Of a stretch of DNA of 11,826 nt, positions 1-7,017 are shown piece by piece. Location of the stretch: the NCBI GenBank assembly GCA_014377055.1, contig JACMQJ010000708.1, forward strand, positions 1-11,826. The letters are read 5' to 3'. The DNA comes from Candidatus Sericytochromatia bacterium. Lineage in GTDB: Bacteria > Cyanobacteriota > Sericytochromatia > UBA7694 > JACMQJ01. The notes under the pieces were generated by a model that made no database searches, had not been told where the DNA came from, and was given only the letters and a program-made list of their open reading frames with translations. Positions within the stretch are counted from its first letter, which is position 1. Each line of letters opens with the position of its first letter. The translations under genes were made by a program, and so were the position numbers.

Positions 1-224
1 GAAGAGGAGTTTTCATGATACTAAATATTTAATTATTAACTATTGCTAATTTAGTCAAAAAAATCTTATTATATTTAAAATACTATTAAATATTGATTGT
101 CAATGTTTTAAATACTTTTTTTAATTTTACTTCCCGATGCAGAATATGTAATTTCTTTGTTTTAGCGGGTTTATTGAATTATAGTATCCTAATTAGTAAA
201 TAAGTAAGTTTTTTTTATCAAAAA
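1..224. other. Non-coding 3' flank of the methyltransferase gene
   Basis: AT-rich sequence with no supported gene. A minus-strand ATG at 14-16 opens a frame that runs off the left edge after five codons, too little to call. The sequence TCCTAATTAGTAA at 187-199 recurs exactly at 8911-8923, next to the integrase gene, and is treated as a weak attachment-site candidate. A weak pairing of AGTTTTT (207-213) with AAAAACT (220-226) overlaps the methyltransferase stop codon; it is not convincing as a terminator. Confidence 0.4.
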
Positions 225-2063
225 CTAAAAGGAGATTTCGTATTTATTCTCAAAGAAAGCATTTAAAACTTCTTTGTTATTTTCATTTAAAATGAATTCT
301 ATTTCAGTATCGTTTAAATCACATATTCCAAAATTATTTATGTAATTACCATTTAATGAATAATAATTAGAAGTATAAGGTTTGCTTGTATTTGTAATGT
401 AATACCAAAAAAGTCGAGATTCCATTATCTTTTTAATTAGCATCATTTCTTCTTGTGTATGACCAATTATTGCCTGTCCATTATAATATAATAAATTTTC
501 ATCTACTTCTAAAATGCAATTAGGAGGACTATTAGATATTTTCGGAAAAAATAGTTTGTTTTCAACTTTTTCAAGTGATTGAGTGCGCCCAAAAGCAAAC
601 CATTTTTGATATTTCCCTTTTCCTTTATCTCTTTTGTCTAAAATATATTTTTTTTGATTTAAATATTCGAATGCATAAGGATATAAAGATTGAAGTTCTT
701 CTTCTTCAATTAATTTAGGTTTTATCTCATTATTATAAGGGAAGATGATTTTCTCTTTTATTCTATGAATTGAAGTTTCATTTGTTAGTCTATTTGAATT
801 AACAACGTCTTTACATATCTCTTTCTCTATTTTAAATGTATTTCCATTTTGTAAATAATAAAAATCTTCATCCTCTTCTACAGGTTTAAATATGTAAATG
901 TTATTTTTTAGTGTAGCAATGCCATGCCTTGTTTTGTATATTTCTCCAAAAGGTATTCCTGTTGATTCAATTTTTGAAATTATTTTATTTGATTGTAAAT
1001 TCCAACCTTTTTTTGAATCTAATCCTTGATATTGGATTTGATTGAAGTAGTGATTATCTTCTAAATGTATTTTATCTGTTCGAACATACTCAATATAGTC
1101 CTGATTGTTATTCTGAATAAGACAAATACAAGTGTATGTGTTTTTCGATTTAAAAATTTGGTCTGAACCAAAATCAATAATTTTAAAAGCTAAACTTTTT
1201 CTTTGGAAATAATTTCTTAATGCTCTTCCATTTAGACTCTTAAAAAAGCTATTCATCGTTATATATCCTAAGACACCATTTATGGCTATATTTTCCAAGC
1301 CTATTTGAAAAAATGGAATATATAAGTCTATTAAACCAGTTTTACAAACTTCCCAATTTTTTAAAAGTTTTTTAGTGTCATCCCCTAAATTTCTTAATCT
1401 TACATAAGGAGGATTTCCCACAATTATATTAAAACCATTGAAGTTTTCAATTACTGAATTCCAATTGAACAATAAAGCATCATTTACATGCAAATTAAAA
1501 TCAAATTCTTCAATATCCTCTCCTTCATATAATGCAAGGAGTGATAATAATAATTTAGTTCTTGTTATTGAATATGTCTGTATATCCAAGCCAAAAATAT
1601 TATTAGCGAAAATTTCAGAATAAGTTAACTCAGTCTCGGTTTTCAGTTTTTTTGCAATATTAAATAAAAAACCTCCACATCCACATGAAATATCTGCTAT
1701 TTTGTATTCATAATAATTTCCTTGATTGATTAAAAAAGCTTGACTAATTATATATTCTCTAATATCTAAAGGTGTATAGATAGCTCCATTTATTATTCTA
1801 TCTGCAGGAGAAATAACAAACTCAAATAATTCAATTAAGGCTTCAAAATTAAATTCGCTGGTTGAATTATCTATTATTTTATTAAATTCACAGAGTATGT
1901 TGTATTCATCTTTATTTTCATAGTCAATAATAAAAGATTTTAATATTTTATTATGATTAACATTGAGATTGTTTTTAGCTATAAATGCAGATATAATAAG
2001 TCTGTCAACTTCTTCTGGTTGAGTTGAATATGACTTTAAAAACTTGAAAACGTGCTGTTTCAT
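225..2063 (-). CDS. Eco57I/TaqI-like N6-adenine DNA methyltransferase
   Basis: 612-residue DNA methyltransferase predicted to transfer a methyl group from S-adenosylmethionine to the N6 of adenine. The catalytic motif IV is NPPY at residues 217-220, and the SAM-binding motif I reads ADISCGCGGF at 123-132. A YTP motif at 96-98 precedes them and an acidic motif II residue (D159) follows, the order of gamma-class enzymes. Residues about 360-612 resemble a TaqI-type target-recognition region, including GIATLKNNIYIF near 381-392 and FFPKISNSPP near 505-514. Only about 90 residues precede the methylase core, so there is no room for the N-terminal nuclease domain of type IIG (Eco57I-like) enzymes; restriction, if any, must come from another gene. 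It is last in a four-gene leftward operon, starting 8 nt after the HNH gene stop. Inferred role: self-protection arm of a defence system, although the C-terminal half could also be mainly a binding module. The ATG at 2061-2063 is used. Confidence 0.9.
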   Translation of the reverse strand: MKQHVFKFLKSYSTQPEEVDRLIISAFIAKNNLNVNHNKILKSFIIDYENKDEYNILCEFNKIIDNSTSEFNFEALIELFEFVISPADRIINGAIYTPLDIREYIISQAFLINQGNYYEYKIADISCGCGGFLFNIAKKLKTETELTYSEIFANNIFGLDIQTYSITRTKLLLSLLALYEGEDIEEFDFNLHVNDALLFNWNSVIENFNGFNIIVGNPPYVRLRNLGDDTKKLLKNWEVCKTGLIDLYIPFFQIGLENIAINGVLGYITMNSFFKSLNGRALRNYFQRKSLAFKIIDFGSDQIFKSKNTYTCICLIQNNNQDYIEYVRTDKIHLEDNHYFNQIQYQGLDSKKGWNLQSNKIISKIESTGIPFGEIYKTRHGIATLKNNIYIFKPVEEDEDFYYLQNGNTFKIEKEICKDVVNSNRLTNETSIHRIKEKIIFPYNNEIKPKLIEEEELQSLYPYAFEYLNQKKYILDKRDKGKGKYQKWFAFGRTQSLEKVENKLFFPKISNSPPNCILEVDENLLYYNGQAIIGHTQEEMMLIKKIMESRLFWYYITNTSKPYTSNYYSLNGNYINNFGICDLNDTEIEFILNENNKEVLNAFFENKYEISF

Positions 2064-2071
2064 TAAAATAT

Positions 2072-2638
2072 TTATTGATTTAATCTTAAATATTCTATAT
2101 AGTCAGTCATTTCCATACTTAATTCACTATGAACAAAATGTAAATCTATTTTTAATGTAATGTTTTTAGGGTCTTTAATTGCTATTTCTATTTTTTTTAA
2201 TTTTATTAAGATTTCATCTAACATCCAAATAATCTGATAACGTTTCATGTATAGTTTAAGCTGATTGTACATGTAATTAGCTTCTTTAGAATGTGTTTTA
2301 GCGATAATATTACCAACTGAATCTCTCTCAAAATGTTGATTAAAATCAGCATCACAAGGATCTAAATAATCTCCTTCATCATCAGATTTTAAAATATTAA
2401 CATATGAGCAACAATATACTAAATTTGAATACTCAGTTTTTAAATGAGGGTTTTTCTTCCAAGGTTTAAAATGGTCTATATGAAAAGTATTGGACCCTCC
2501 AAACCAAAAATCTGAACAATCTGTATATCCGCATCTTCTGTTGAAATCAGCGGAAATATATTTTTTGTAACTCCCATAAGCTGCATATTTTTTTACGCAA
2601 GTTCTTTTAGGTATTATATTTCTAAAATTATTTGCCAT
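2072..2638 (-). CDS. HNH endonuclease-like protein, probable effector
   Basis: 188-residue protein with an HNH (beta-beta-alpha metal) nuclease core at about residues 36-90. HIDHF at 53-57 supplies the general base and metal ligands, N72 in the YSNLVY stretch is the likely central Asn, and NILKSD at 81-86 closes the motif. The region resembles the HIDHF-type HNH domains used in several anti-phage nucleases. The zinc knuckles are unusual: the first is CX4C (C36, C41) rather than CX2C, and in the second the Cys normally just before N81 is V80, leaving C76 and C77. The C-terminal half (120-188) looks helical with no recognised domain. I prefer the ATG at 2636-2638, which overlaps the receiver gene by 11 nt; a TTG at 2650 would add four residues. 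The overlap implies translational coupling. Inferred role: the DNA-cutting partner of the downstream methylase or the output of the upstream phosphorelay. Confidence 0.8.
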   Translation of the reverse strand: MANNFRNIIPKRTCVKKYAAYGSYKKYISADFNRRCGYTDCSDFWFGGSNTFHIDHFKPWKKNPHLKTEYSNLVYCCSYVNILKSDDEGDYLDPCDADFNQHFERDSVGNIIAKTHSKEANYMYNQLKLYMKRYQIIWMLDEILIKLKKIEIAIKDPKNITLKIDLHFVHSELSMEMTDYIEYLRLNQ

Positions 2639-3302
2639 CACTATTGTCAACTTTATTTAATAATATATCAACTTTATCTAGCAATTGTCCTAATCTATCA
2701 AAGTTTGACAAAGTTTTATACTTCTCTGGAATTGAACTTCTTTTATCAATTGAACTTTCTAGAAAATGGTCTAAAACTATTATTCTCTCTTCATCACCGA
2801 TTGTAGCTTTTCCCGAATTCCTTAATTCTATTAATTCTAAAAGTTCTTTTTGAGAGTTTTGTAATTTTGATTTATAATGAACAATTTGGTTTATTACCCT
2901 ATCTAAAAACTTTGCTTTTGCTTTACTTTCTTCCTTGTTATTATGTAATATATTTTTAATATAAATTTTATTCACATCGTCACTTTGACTGACTGCCACA
3001 TCATCAAATGAAGTTAATACAAAAAAGGGAAAATCTTCTCTAATTTCCAATAAACTCTCCATTAATTCGACACCATTGTAGGGGACATTATAAGTAATAT
3101 CTGATTTAATATCATTTAACATAAAATCAGTTATTATTGCATCAGGATTTATCTTAAAAATCGTTTCAATTGTATCTTCTTTACTTTCAAGTGGAAACAA
3201 AGTGATCACTTCAATTTGGTCTTTAGTTGAAGAATTGTCAACATAATCATTGAAATACTCAAACGTTTCTTCTTCTTCATCTATGAAAAGAATTCTATAC
3301 AT
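2628..3302 (-). CDS. Receiver-domain (response-regulator-like) protein without DNA-binding output
   Basis: 224-residue protein. Residues 1 to about 145 form a CheY-like receiver. Visible features are the acidic pocket at D8-E9 after a hydrophobic first strand, the phosphoacceptor D59 in AIITDFML, the switch residue T97 (or S98) in FFVLTSF, and the conserved Lys K116 in IYIKN, so the phosphorylation site appears intact. The remainder (about 145-224) is charged and predicted helical or coiled, with no HTH and no recognisable enzyme domain. Output is therefore probably by protein contact, not transcription. The ATG at 3300-3302 lies 11 nt after the stop of the dual-ATPase gene, and the 3' end overlaps the HNH gene by 11 nt. 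Being wedged between a kinase-like protein and a nuclease suggests that it carries the kinase signal to the HNH protein; this is inference from domains and order. Unusual acidic insert DIKSDITYNVPYNG follows D59. Confidence 0.88.
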   Translation of the reverse strand: MYRILFIDEEEETFEYFNDYVDNSSTKDQIEVITLFPLESKEDTIETIFKINPDAIITDFMLNDIKSDITYNVPYNGVELMESLLEIREDFPFFVLTSFDDVAVSQSDDVNKIYIKNILHNNKEESKAKAKFLDRVINQIVHYKSKLQNSQKELLELIELRNSGKATIGDEERIIVLDHFLESSIDKRSSIPEKYKTLSNFDRLGQLLDKVDILLNKVDNSDGK

Positions 3303-3313
3303 AATTTTATTTT

Positions 3314-6025
3314 TTATCTTTTATATTTTACGGGAAACATTATTCTTAAACCAAATCCTATTTCTGGATATAATATTTTTACAATTCCATCATTTTCTTC
3401 AACAATTGATTTTATTAACCACATCCCTAAACCTGTTCCTTCTTCTTCTCCTGTATAAGGATTTCTCCTAGTTGTAAAAAGAGGTTCAAATATTTTGTCT
3501 GGGTTTTCTATATCACTGGATATACCTGGACCATTATCAATGTAATCAATTATTATTTCTTTAGTATTAGATATAACACTGACAGTGACATTTCTTGGTC
3601 TATTTTCCTTTGAAATATTAAAAGCGTCTATTGAGTTAACTAATAAGTTATTGAAAATACTATCAATGTCTATTTCAAAAACACGCAAATCTAAATCTTC
3701 AATATTAGATATATCTAATTCGATTGCTCTATTTTCCAATACTGTCGTCCAATCATTTTTTAAATCTGAAAAATATGTTTTTAAAAATAATTGTTTTCTC
3801 CTTCTTTTATCTTTTCTTGTTGCTCCTAATGAAAAATTTAACCAATTTTGAAGCTTCAAATCTTGTTTTTTTATTCTTTCAATTTGTGCAAAAGGATTTT
3901 TACGTGATTCTATTCCTTCATAATCACTTTCAACTATTTTTTCAGAAATCAAACTTTTGAGCTTATCAGTTCTTGAACTTAAAACATCATTTAATTTACT
4001 TAAATCATGACTAAAAGAAGCTAAAACAATTCCACTACTAGCCAATCCTCTCAGGACTTTTTGTTCTTCTTTTAATTTTTCAATTTCTTCTTCTTTTCTC
4101 TCAATTTCACCAGCAAGAATTTCTTTTTCATTATCAGTTTGATTCTGCTCTTGATTAGAATTATTACTGTCAGTAGAATTTTTATTAGTTGCAGATTCTT
4201 TTTTTGCTCTACTATCCGCAAGTATTTTCTTTGCTAACTCTTCAGCTTTTTTTCTATCTCTCTCAGGACCATATCTCATATTGTCATAAGCATTCATTTC
4301 TCGAGCAATATATGCCCTATCTTCCTCAAAAACATTTATTATTTGAGCTAAAAGCTGCTTGAAAATCTGAAACGTTTTATTATCCTGTAATCCTTCTCTA
4401 CTTGATTTATCTTCAAAATCAACGTTGGTAAGTCGTGATATTTTAATAGCCCCAGCTACATTTTCAGGTTCAACTCTGTATCCTCCTTCTTCTTTCGCAA
4501 CACCAGCAGGACTATTAGCTTTTCTATTTCCTAACCCTAGCCAATCAAATGCAACATCCTTAACTTCTCCGTATGGTCTAACTCTAAAATTGTCTCTAAA
4601 TAGTTTAATTCCCCCAAACTTATCTAGCCAATCTTTTCTATTGTTAGATTGAAATTTTCTATAAAAAAATCTATTTGCATCAGGGGTATTATATGCTTTT
4701 TTCATAAAATAAAATGAAAATTCAAATATCCCAATATTATCAAAAACATTATCTTCGTCTAGAGCTTTAAATCCTTTTAATAATTGAGAAAAAGTTTTAT
4801 TAGTCTCCCAACTCTTTCTAACAAAATCATTTTTTTGATACGGAATATTACTCATTGGCTCTCTTTGATAAAAATCATTTGGAATTAAATCTATATCATA
4901 TTCATTACGAAATATTTTTATGTTTACATTTTGGTTTTCATCGGCTACAGCAACAAGCTTATAATCAAAATCATCACAAACAGAACCTAATACTTCACCG
5001 TATTTATTTGGTTCTTCTGAACTAAATAGGAAAATTTCAAATTCACCAGTTTCTTTTGGTGGTACTAAAACTTCTAAATCTGAATAAACTTGTTCAACAA
5101 AATAATCTTCCCAATTATCTCTTAAATTTGTGATTTTTAAAATTGTTCCATACTTAAAATCTACATTAGTAGTAATTTTTGTTAAATCAAGATCTTTTAT
5201 GTGAGAAATTATTTGTTCTTTTATTGAATCTTCATAAATTCCAATTAGTTCTGCATTAACTTTTTCAATAGTTTTAAAATCTCCTTCAAAATCTTCCCAA
5301 TTTACTTTCCATTTGTATCCGTTGAATTGTGTTTCAATTCCAAACCTTGTAGTATCTTTTTTGTGATTCTCAGGATTAAAAATCGTTGTCATTTCACAAT
5401 TACTGCCTAATTTATCTAAAGCGAATCTTCCGATTCCTTTGGCACCAGCCTTGACTCTACCTGATTTAGTAAATACATCATTAGCTTTATTATCAGTTCC
5501 TATAGTCATCCAATGATCTCTGATAACGTTTTGAGTCATTCCTTCGCCTGAGTCAATTATATATAGCGTAGAGAATTTTGAAATTATTTTTTTGAATTCA
5601 TCCTTTTTGTCATCTTCAATATCGACTTTCAAAATATACTCACCATTGTCTTCTTTTTCATAAATAGAAAGAAGTAAGTCAGGAGAGACTCCTTTTTCGA
5701 TTAATTCATTAAAATATTCAACAGTAATTTCTTTTTTTACGGTAGTAAATTGGTTATCAAAAAATACTATACTAACCGGGCTATCGGCATCATAACCATT
5801 TTTTACAAGTTCAATAATTGCTCCTTTTGCAGTTGCAATATTTTCTCTTCCGATTAATCGTGCAGTTCTTGCTGATACTTTAAAAGGAATCTTGTTTTTC
5901 TCATCATCATCTATTTTAGCGATTTCATTTGATATGCCTAATATTATATCATTATCTGAATTTTCTTTGTTTGCTTCTTCACTGAGTTTTTTCTTTAACT
6001 CTAATAATTGAGAATTGTTATTCAT
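3314..6025 (-). CDS. Dual GHKL ATPase: MORC/Hsp90-like sensor fused to histidine-kinase module
   Basis: 903-residue soluble protein; no signal peptide or membrane helix. The N-terminal GHKL ATPase (about 45-310) shows IELVKNGYDAD at 71-81 (E72, N76, D79), DSGEGM at 158-163 and AGAKGIGRFA at 193-202, typical of MORC/MutL/Hsp90-type ATPases. A following segment with GGIKLFRDNFRVRPYGE (471-487) and DWLGL (494-498) is a signature often seen in bacterial MORC-like proteins. Residues 585-660 are highly charged with a coiled-coil character and a low-complexity N/Q/S stretch (611-633). The C-terminal half looks like a histidine kinase: FSHDL at 671-675 with candidate phosphoacceptor H673, N-box NNLLVNSIDAF (792-802), G1 DNGPGI (830-835), F-box FEPLFTT (846-852) and G2 GTGLGMWL (863-870). 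The first ATPase replaces the usual sensory domain. It is first in the four-gene operon. I infer that it senses an intracellular (perhaps DNA or phage) cue and phosphorylates the adjacent receiver. The ATG at 6023-6025 is used. Confidence 0.92.
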   Translation of the reverse strand: MNNNSQLLELKKKLSEEANKENSDNDIILGISNEIAKIDDDEKNKIPFKVSARTARLIGRENIATAKGAIIELVKNGYDADSPVSIVFFDNQFTTVKKEITVEYFNELIEKGVSPDLLLSIYEKEDNGEYILKVDIEDDKKDEFKKIISKFSTLYIIDSGEGMTQNVIRDHWMTIGTDNKANDVFTKSGRVKAGAKGIGRFALDKLGSNCEMTTIFNPENHKKDTTRFGIETQFNGYKWKVNWEDFEGDFKTIEKVNAELIGIYEDSIKEQIISHIKDLDLTKITTNVDFKYGTILKITNLRDNWEDYFVEQVYSDLEVLVPPKETGEFEIFLFSSEEPNKYGEVLGSVCDDFDYKLVAVADENQNVNIKIFRNEYDIDLIPNDFYQREPMSNIPYQKNDFVRKSWETNKTFSQLLKGFKALDEDNVFDNIGIFEFSFYFMKKAYNTPDANRFFYRKFQSNNRKDWLDKFGGIKLFRDNFRVRPYGEVKDVAFDWLGLGNRKANSPAGVAKEEGGYRVEPENVAGAIKISRLTNVDFEDKSSREGLQDNKTFQIFKQLLAQIINVFEEDRAYIAREMNAYDNMRYGPERDRKKAEELAKKILADSRAKKESATNKNSTDSNNSNQEQNQTDNEKEILAGEIERKEEEIEKLKEEQKVLRGLASSGIVLASFSHDLSKLNDVLSSRTDKLKSLISEKIVESDYEGIESRKNPFAQIERIKKQDLKLQNWLNFSLGATRKDKRRRKQLFLKTYFSDLKNDWTTVLENRAIELDISNIEDLDLRVFEIDIDSIFNNLLVNSIDAFNISKENRPRNVTVSVISNTKEIIIDYIDNGPGISSDIENPDKIFEPLFTTRRNPYTGEEEGTGLGMWLIKSIVEENDGIVKILYPEIGFGLRIMFPVKYKR

Positions 6026-6231
6026 AAAAAAGGATATTAGTATTCAATTTTTATTTTACTACTGAATTCTTTTTCAATGATTTAAGTTAAAGTTTTTATT
6101 TTTATTTTATATCTTTCTTAACCATTAATAAGAGATATGTAACTTTTTTTTGCCTCCTTTTAATGCTAATCGTTCCTAAATAAAAATTACTTAACGAAAA
6201 TATTTCATCAAAATTTCGACATTAAATCCAC

Positions 6232-6269
6232 AAAAAAAATTACATTAACATTTTAAAATGCTAATGTAA
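6232..6269 (-). terminator. 30-bp near-perfect palindrome followed by T8 on the minus strand
   Basis: Positions 6240-6254 (TTACATTAACATTTT) and 6255-6269 (AAAATGCTAATGTAA) are reverse complements with one mismatch in 15. On the minus strand the stem is followed directly by eight T residues (A8 at 6232-6239 on the plus strand), the layout of an intrinsic terminator for the leftward gene ending at 6416. The stem is very poor in G/C and lies about 150 nt after the stop codon, so it could instead be an operator for the operon starting at 6025, or serve both roles. Confidence 0.45.
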
Positions 6270-6284
6270 CTTTAAAGTTGCATT
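6263..6284. promoter_or_regulatory. Second, overlapping palindrome (candidate operator)
   Basis: AATGTAACTTT (6263-6273) and AAAGTTGCATT (6274-6284) are reverse complements except for one position; the core AACTTTAAAGTT is perfect. It shares the AATGTAA segment with the right arm of the adjacent 30-bp palindrome, so the two sites cannot both be extruded or bound in the same register. Such overlap suggests alternative binding or folding states. Function is inferred from symmetry only. Confidence 0.35.
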
Positions 6285-6415
6285 TACACAAGTTTCCCGC
6301 CTATGACATTATTCTTACATATGGCAATTCAGACAGTTTAACATATAACAAAATTCCTTTTTTTATTTTAAGTTCCATTTTCATTATTCACTTATTTATT
6401 GCCGTTTATTAGCCC

Positions 6416-6916
6416 TTATTTTCTTTTTTTATTACTAACTATTTTACTTAAAGTAAATGCAATTATTCCTTTTTGTGTATTAGGTAGAGTTTTGAAGATG
6501 ATTACAACTAAATTTTTATCTTGAGATTTCAAGTTATACACTCCAAAAGAGTCATCAGTTTTAGACTCATCAATTTTATAACTCGAATTATTACCAATAT
6601 CATTCACCATAAACTGACCACTATTAATAGTATCATCCCAACCAATCATTTTAAGATGGTCTCCATTGAATTTGACATTAACAGCAAAATTATAAACAGA
6701 GTTTTGTTTAGTATAAGTAATAATACCTGATTTTATATCTTTTGATTTTAATCGATAACCGTATTCTTTGATTAATATTTCTTCTACTTTATTTTTTGGT
6801 AGTGTGAATAAATCTTCCACATTACTAAAATTACTGAATGCCTGTCCGTAAGAACTAATTGAGAGCATAAAAATTACTAATGCAGTAATAAGTTGTTTAA
6901 TCATTTTTGTTTTCAT
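6416..6916 (-). CDS. Small exported protein of unknown function
   Basis: 166 residues from the ATG at 6914-6916; an upstream TTG at 6934 would add six residues but spoils the compact signal peptide. The N terminus has a basic start (MKTKMIKQ), a hydrophobic core (LITALVIFMLSIS) and a probable signal-peptidase site near SSYGQA (residues 21-26), so the mature protein is likely periplasmic or outside. No lipobox Cys is visible. The rest is a mixed alpha/beta sequence without a motif I recognise: a Lys-rich helix around 40-55, alternating strands, and a basic tail ending NKKRK. It is transcribed divergently from the XRE regulator across a shared palindrome and in the same direction as the downstream defence-like operon. 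Whether it belongs to that system or is an unrelated passenger cannot be told here; an envelope protein in such a place could be a sensor or simply cargo. Confidence 0.75.
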   Translation of the reverse strand: MKTKMIKQLITALVIFMLSISSYGQAFSNFSNVEDLFTLPKNKVEEILIKEYGYRLKSKDIKSGIITYTKQNSVYNFAVNVKFNGDHLKMIGWDDTINSGQFMVNDIGNNSSYKIDESKTDDSFGVYNLKSQDKNLVVIIFKTLPNTQKGIIAFTLSKIVSNKKRK

Positions 6917-6931
6917 AATATTTTTTTTACA

Positions 6932-6939
6932 CAAATATC
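6932..6939 (-). promoter_or_regulatory. Candidate -7 box for the exported-protein gene
   Basis: The minus strand reads GATATTTG, matching five of the six fixed positions of the Bacteroidota -7 consensus TAnnTTTG, 15 nt before the ATG. The -33 position would fall at the edge of the palindrome at 6954-6973, consistent with repression by a protein bound there. Weak on its own. Confidence 0.35.
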
Positions 6940-6953
6940 AACATTTTTTCAAA

Positions 6954-6973
6954 CACTCGTATATGTACGAGTG
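6954..6973. promoter_or_regulatory. 20-bp palindromic operator between the divergent genes
   Basis: CACTCGTA (6954-6961) and TACGAGTG (6966-6973) are perfect 8-bp inverted repeats around a 4-bp centre. The site is unusually G/C-rich for its surroundings. It lies between the start of the exported-protein gene and that of the XRE regulator, near the expected -33 regions of both, with candidate -7 boxes about 28 and 34 bp from its centre. XRE proteins bind such dyads as dimers, so autoregulation and joint control of both genes is the simplest reading. Confidence 0.6.
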
Positions 6974-6993
6974 AATATTTTTTAGGCATTAAC

Positions 6994-7001
6994 TCACTTT
7001 G
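6994..7001 (+). promoter_or_regulatory. Candidate -7 box for the XRE gene
   Basis: TCACTTTG matches five of six fixed positions of TAnnTTTG and lies 16 nt before the XRE start codon, giving a very short leader. The palindrome at 6954-6973 ends 20 bp upstream of it. No Shine-Dalgarno sequence is seen before the ATG at 7018. Confidence 0.35.
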
Positions 7002-7017
7002 TCCAAATGATTTATTT

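Larger units (their letters stand above)
6026..6415. other. Palindrome-rich leader upstream of the dual-ATPase operon
   Basis: 390 bp without a credible gene. It must hold the promoter of the leftward four-gene operon unless that operon is read through from the exported-protein gene. I do not see a confident TAnnTTTG box on the minus strand here. Two overlapping palindromes at 6240-6284 are the only strong structure and are listed separately. The stretch nearest the operon start (6026-6130) is A/T-rich and otherwise featureless. Confidence 0.5.

Noticed and set aside
1..16. Minus-strand ATG at 14-16 opening a frame (MKTPL) that leaves the window
   Set aside because: Only five codons are visible and no promoter or ribosome site supports it; it may be the next gene but cannot be called.
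1438..1623. Plus-strand open frames opposite the methylase, receiver, ATPase, exported-protein and integrase genes (for example 1438-1623, 4425-4652, 8430-8651)
   Set aside because: They lie wholly opposite well-supported genes, have no motif, and show the composition expected from antisense translation.
225..2063. Methylase as a BREX PglX or a type IIG restriction-modification enzyme
   Set aside because: At 612 residues it is about half the length of PglX, no BREX partners (PglZ, BrxC, BrxL) are present, and the N terminus lacks room for a PD-(D/E)XK nuclease.
2072..6025. ATPase plus HNH as a Septu (PtuA/PtuB) system
   Set aside because: The ATPase is of GHKL type, not the ABC/SMC-like type of PtuA, and the receiver and methylase are not Septu components; only the HNH fold is similar.
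3314..6025. Ordinary membrane sensor histidine kinase
   Set aside because: No transmembrane segment, PAS, GAF or HAMP domain is visible, and the N-terminal 300 residues are a second GHKL ATPase.
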